This document shows, in pieces, positions 23,309 to 23,880 of a stretch of DNA of 23,880 nucleotides. A program made the position numbers and the translations under genes. Every line of letters begins with the position of its first letter. Positions within the stretch are counted from its first letter, which is position 1. The DNA lies in contig CAUZDT010000014.1 in the NCBI GenBank assembly GCA_963578705.1, positions 1-23,880 on the forward strand, written 5' to 3'. The notes under the pieces are model-generated. The model did no database searches. It was not told the origin of the DNA and saw only the letters and a program-made list of their open reading frames with translations. This stretch comes from UBA8886 sp963578705 (GTDB taxonomy: Archaea > Thermoplasmatota > Poseidoniia > MGIII > CG-Epi1).

Positions 23309-23452
23309 CTATGCGCCCCCGCCGTCGCCAGCGGTGCAGGCGGGGCAAATCACCGTCGCCTGTTCCTGCGGCACCCAGAGTTCGGCTGCGCATTGCGAAC
23401 AGTTGGCCAGCTTGACCGGCTCGCCCTTGATAATTGCCTTGAAGTCTGCCAT
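23309..23452 (-). CDS. 47-residue zinc-ribbon protein
   Basis: MADFKAIIKGEPVKLANCSQC... contains two knuckles, CSQC and CPAC, 15 residues apart (about C18, C21, C36, C39), the layout of a minimal zinc ribbon. The C-terminus is a short glycine-rich tail. The start is the ATG at 23452, 26 nt downstream of the shared TATA box at 23475-23482, so the mRNA should be leaderless. It is the first gene of a three-gene transcript with the PuuD-like and PqqB-like enzymes and may bind one of them or the DNA. The longer frame, to 23605, is rejected because it crosses the promoter and the divergent gene. Confidence 0.7.
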   Translation of the reverse strand: MADFKAIIKGEPVKLANCSQCAAELWVPQEQATVICPACTAGDGGGA

Positions 23453-23474
23453 TGGTGCCGGTAGAACGAGGTGG

Positions 23475-23482
23475 GATATAGT
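23475..23482. promoter_or_regulatory. Bidirectional TATA box shared by two leaderless transcripts
   Basis: GATATAGT (minus strand ACTATATC) is centred 26 nt before the minus-strand ATG at 23452 and 28 nt before the plus-strand ATG at 23507. Both distances fit leaderless starts, and no second TATA-like element is visible in the 54-nt gap. One near-symmetric box therefore appears to serve both directions. Confidence 0.55.
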
Positions 23483-23506
23483 GCCTATGTCGTCCCGTGG
23501 CAACGC

Positions 23507-23821
23507 ATGGAATGTCAGCTCTGCGTGCTTCCGGCAGGTGACTCTGCCTGGTGCATTGTCGACTGCCCCGGCTGCGGGCTGCCGCTGCTGCTCTGGAGCG
23601 CGCATGGTACCGAGCCGTCACGGGCGCAGCGGCGCGAGATGCGCGACGTGCTACGCCAGCACGGCAACGTGCTCTACGGCCGCGGCAATTACCTAATTGA
23701 CCGCTTTCCTGCTGAATTCCCCGACCACTTCCACTGGCACTGTCGCCCCAACCTGAACCCACAGTTGGTCGAGGAGCGGGCGCTGGCCCACGGGCGACCG
23801 CCGGTGCAGGATGGCTCATAA
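23507..23821 (+). CDS. HIT-like protein with HxHxH motif and CxxC pairs
   Basis: The protein has 104 residues from ATG 23507. It has CQLC (C3, C6) and CPGC (C20, C23) pairs, SAHGTEPS, and near the C-terminus DHFHWHCRPN with H74-x-H76-x-H78, the histidine-triad signature of HIT nucleotide hydrolases/transferases. The rest is shorter than a normal HIT domain (about 110-140) and the order of elements is unusual, so I call it HIT-like. A related group of small prokaryotic HIT-like proteins with CPVCG and a distal H.H.H is known to me only from general memory. The start is set by the shared TATA box (28 nt); a GTG at 23471 would lie upstream of transcription. It overlaps the thymidylate kinase start by 11 nt, suggesting coupling and a nucleotide-related role. 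Confidence 0.72.
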   Translation: MECQLCVLPAGDSAWCIVDCPGCGLPLLLWSAHGTEPSRAQRREMRDVLRQHGNVLYGRGNYLIDRFPAEFPDHFHWHCRPNLNPQLVEERALAHGRPPVQDGS

Positions 23822-23880
23822 GCAGCCGCGGGCTCGCCGTAGCGTGCTCATAGACCTAGAGGGAATCGACGGCTGCGGCA
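23811..23880 (+). CDS. tmk: Thymidylate kinase, 5' part only
   Basis: The ATG at 23811 opens a frame that continues out of the window: a basic 10-residue start, then VLIDLEGIDGCGK. This is the first beta strand and P-loop of dTMP kinase (typical pattern FEGIDGSGKST), with the final lysine only partly visible at the window edge. The enzyme phosphorylates dTMP to dTDP for DNA synthesis. The start lies inside the last codons of the HIT-like gene. The identification rests on only 23 residues, but the LEGIDGCGK context is distinctive. Confidence 0.72.
   Translation, partial: MAHKQPRARRSVLIDLEGIDGCG

Noticed and set aside
23289..23819. Upstream extension of the PuuD-like frame to 23819
   Set aside because: The added part has no conserved features, crosses the shared promoter and covers both the zinc-ribbon and HIT-like genes.

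Overview
The window is about 24 kb of gene-dense, high-GC archaeal chromosome with almost no spare DNA. The archaeal assignment rests on an L1-L10(P0)-L12(P1) ribosomal operon of archaeal type, an archaeal PheRS alpha subunit, a Taw1 wyosine-base enzyme, a geranylgeranyl-reductase-family flavoprotein for ether lipids, and TATA-like boxes placed 24-28 nt before many first start codons, which predicts largely leaderless mRNAs. A B12-dependent class II ribonucleotide reductase of bacterial-like long form, an acetoacetyl-CoA synthetase and a large secreted clostripain-type protease would fit a heterotrophic marine Thermoplasmatota lineage (Marine Group II/III-like). That taxon is an inference, not a sequence match.

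Layout. 1-1066 (+): the 3' part of a polytopic membrane protein, then a membrane-anchored surface protein with a DUF4430-like domain. 1071-2996 (-): acetoacetyl-CoA synthetase. 3025-6092 (-): ribosomal operon L1, L10, L12 followed by a SAP/coiled-coil protein. Its 88-nt leader holds a TATA box and a bulged hairpin that could be an L1 autoregulatory site. 6181-8444 (-): a cytidylate-kinase-like P-loop kinase and PheS. 8488-10238 (-): a membrane-anchored surface protein and Taw1. 10279-13959 (-): B12-dependent ribonucleotide reductase, preceded by a 196-nt AT-richer intergenic region (14029-14224) with two perfect dyads. 14225-15031 (-): NAD synthetase.

15061-18648 (-): a 1195-residue secreted, membrane-anchored clostripain-family protein whose base composition is visibly lower in GC than all its neighbours. 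It is transcribed divergently from a stand-alone nitrilase-family amidase (18716-19501, +). The synthetase and the amidase therefore flank the protease gene, a possible split glutamine-dependent NAD synthetase. 19495-23880: a run of small metal-binding proteins mixed with enzymes. These are a coiled-coil protein with a PHD/RING-like C4HC3 finger, the geranylgeranyl reductase, a two-CxxC protein, a three-gene minus-strand operon (zinc ribbon, PuuD-like class I amidotransferase, PqqB-like metallo-beta-lactamase), and, from the same TATA box in the other direction, a HIT-like HxHxH protein that overlaps the start of thymidylate kinase.

The most interesting items are the ribosomal leader hairpin, the dyads before the ribonucleotide reductase, the PHD/RING-like archaeal finger, the shared TATA box at 23475-23482, and the compositionally odd protease. 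There are no tRNAs, rRNAs, CRISPR arrays or insertion sequences that I can support, and no intergenic stretch exceeds 300 nt.
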